Origin: Planctomycetes bacterium UBA2386
GTDB taxonomy: Bacteria > Planctomycetota > UBA1135 > UBA2386
Assembly (NCBI GenBank): GCA_002343845.1
Contig: DDSQ01000203.1
Coordinates: forward strand, 1-7,884
DNA: 7,884 nt
Direction: 5' to 3'
Each line of letters begins with the position of its first letter. The stretch's first letter is position 1. The notes under the pieces are model-generated. The model was not told where the DNA came from, did no database searches, and was given only the letters and a program-made list of their open reading frames with translations. Below are positions 7,142-7,884 of this stretch, piece by piece. Both the position numbers and the translations under genes were made by a program.

Positions 7142-7150
7142 ATGCTTCCC

Positions 7151-7884
7151 ATGAACCTGCCCGGACTCGACTTCCAGCTCGGCGAGGACATCGACGCCCT
7201 GCGCGACGCGGTGCGTGCCTTCGCGCAGGCCGAGATCGCCCCGCGTGCAGCCGAGATCGACCGCAGCGACCGCTTCCCGATGGACCTGTGGCGCAAGATG
7301 GGCGAGCTCGGCGTGCTGGGCATCACCGTGCCGGACACCTACGGCGGCGCCGACATGGGCTACCTCGCGCACATGATCGCGATGGAGGAGATCAGCCGCG
7401 CCAGCGCGAGCGTGGGCCTGTCCTACGGGGCGCACAGCAACCTGTGCGTCAACCAGATCAAGCGCAACGGCAACGAGGCGCAGAAGCGCAAGTACCTGCC
7501 CCGGCTGATCAGCGGCGAGCACGTCGGCGCCCTCGCGATGAGCGAGCCCGGCGCAGGCTCGGACGTCATCTCGATGAAGCTGCGGGCCGAGGAGCGCGGC
7601 GGCGTCTACGTGCTCAACGGCACCAAGATGTGGATCACCAACGGCCCGGATGCCGACACCATGGTGGTCTACGCCAAGACCGAGCCCGAGCTGGGCGCGC
7701 GAGGTGTCACGGCCTTCATCGTCGAGAAGGGGATGAAGGGCTTCTCCACCGCGCAGAAGCTCGACAAGCTCGGCATGCGCGGCTCGCACACCGGCGAGAT
7801 GGTGTTCGACGACGTCGAGGTGCCCGCCGAGAACATCCTCGGCAGCCTCAACGGCGGAGCCCGCGTGCTGATGAGCGGCCTCGA
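7151..7884 (+). CDS. liuA: Isovaleryl-CoA dehydrogenase, N-terminal 244 residues (3' end outside window)
   Basis: This FAD-dependent acyl-CoA dehydrogenase is predicted to oxidise isovaleryl-CoA to 3-methylcrotonyl-CoA in leucine degradation, passing electrons to electron-transferring flavoprotein. The N-terminal helical domain is followed by a stretch typical of isovaleryl-CoA dehydrogenases: [20 protein letters not shown] (75-94) and HSNLCVNQI (95-103). Next comes the acyl-CoA dehydrogenase signature [11 protein letters not shown] (129-139) and KMWITNG (159-165) in the beta domain. The family is about 390 residues, so some 150 are missing. In isovaleryl-CoA dehydrogenases the catalytic Glu lies in an LDxER-like segment, and the window ends at MSGL just where that segment should begin, so the residue cannot be checked. 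It starts a new unit after a 128-base gap; in related bacteria liuA usually heads liuBCDE, probably present downstream. Another short-chain acyl-CoA dehydrogenase is a less likely identity. Confidence 0.93.
   Translation, partial: MNLPGLDFQLGEDIDALRDAVRAFAQAEIAPRAAEIDRSDRFPMDLWRKMGELGVLGITVPDTYGGADMGYLAHMIAMEEISRASASVGLSYGAHSNLCVNQIKRNGNEAQKRKYLPRLISGEHVGALAMSEPGAGSDVISMKLRAEERGGVYVLNGTKMWITNGPDADTMVVYAKTEPELGARGVTAFIVEKGMKGFSTAQKLDKLGMRGSHTGEMVFDDVEVPAENILGSLNGGARVLMSGL

Noticed and set aside
7142..7144. Alternative in-frame ATG start for liuA
   Set aside because: It directly abuts the AGGAG with no spacer; the ATG at 7151 has proper spacing and gives the usual N-terminus.
1..7884. tRNA, rRNA, CRISPR, insertion sequence or prophage signals
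   Set aside because: None was seen by reading: no repeat-spacer pattern, no transposase or integrase, no tRNA-like cloverleaf. The window is almost fully occupied by recognised genes.

Overview
The window is very GC-rich chromosomal DNA in which every real gene lies on the + strand and is tightly packed. It suggests a betaproteobacterium, most likely a high-GC member of the Burkholderiales. The grounds are the protein sequences (glycyl-tRNA synthetase of the alpha2/beta2 type, a GmhB and PlsC of betaproteobacterial style, an isovaleryl-CoA dehydrogenase), the gene order glyQ-glyS-gmhB-plsC-YgjP-like peptidase, and -10 boxes of the GATAAT/TAGAAT kind close to starts. The genus cannot be named from the sequence alone.

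Layout: 1-207 is the 3' end of glyQ, overlapping glyS (204-2306) by 4 bases. After a 29-base gap that holds a -10-like box almost touching the start codon, gmhB (2336-2923) begins. It overlaps plsC (2923-3705) by one base, and plsC overlaps a YgjP/DUF45-type zinc metallopeptidase gene (3702-4712) by 4 bases. Twelve bases later comes a 765-residue secreted patatin phospholipase with a POTRA domain and an outer-membrane barrel (4725-7022; PlpD/type Vd architecture). A 128-base intergenic region with a GC-rich inverted repeat, a -10-like TAGAAT and a good ribosome binding site then separates this probable operon from a second unit starting with liuA/ivd (7151 to the window end, truncated), the isovaleryl-CoA dehydrogenase of leucine breakdown.

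How the genes fit together: glyQS charges tRNA-Gly. gmhB (heptose for LPS core), plsC (phosphatidic acid for phospholipids) and the patatin/barrel protein (phospholipid hydrolysis and outer-membrane insertion) all concern the envelope. The metallopeptidase is the functional outlier.

Two points deserve most attention. First, GmhB has Gly at the position of the HAD nucleophilic aspartate (LGRDG instead of LDRDG), while all its other active-site and zinc residues are present. Second, the metallopeptidase has an N-terminal QLSLF pentapeptide, matching the bacterial sliding-clamp binding consensus, followed by a long Pro/Ala-rich linker. This layout is reminiscent of the PCNA-tethered protease SPRTN. 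No RNA genes, CRISPR arrays, insertion sequences or prophage genes were seen.
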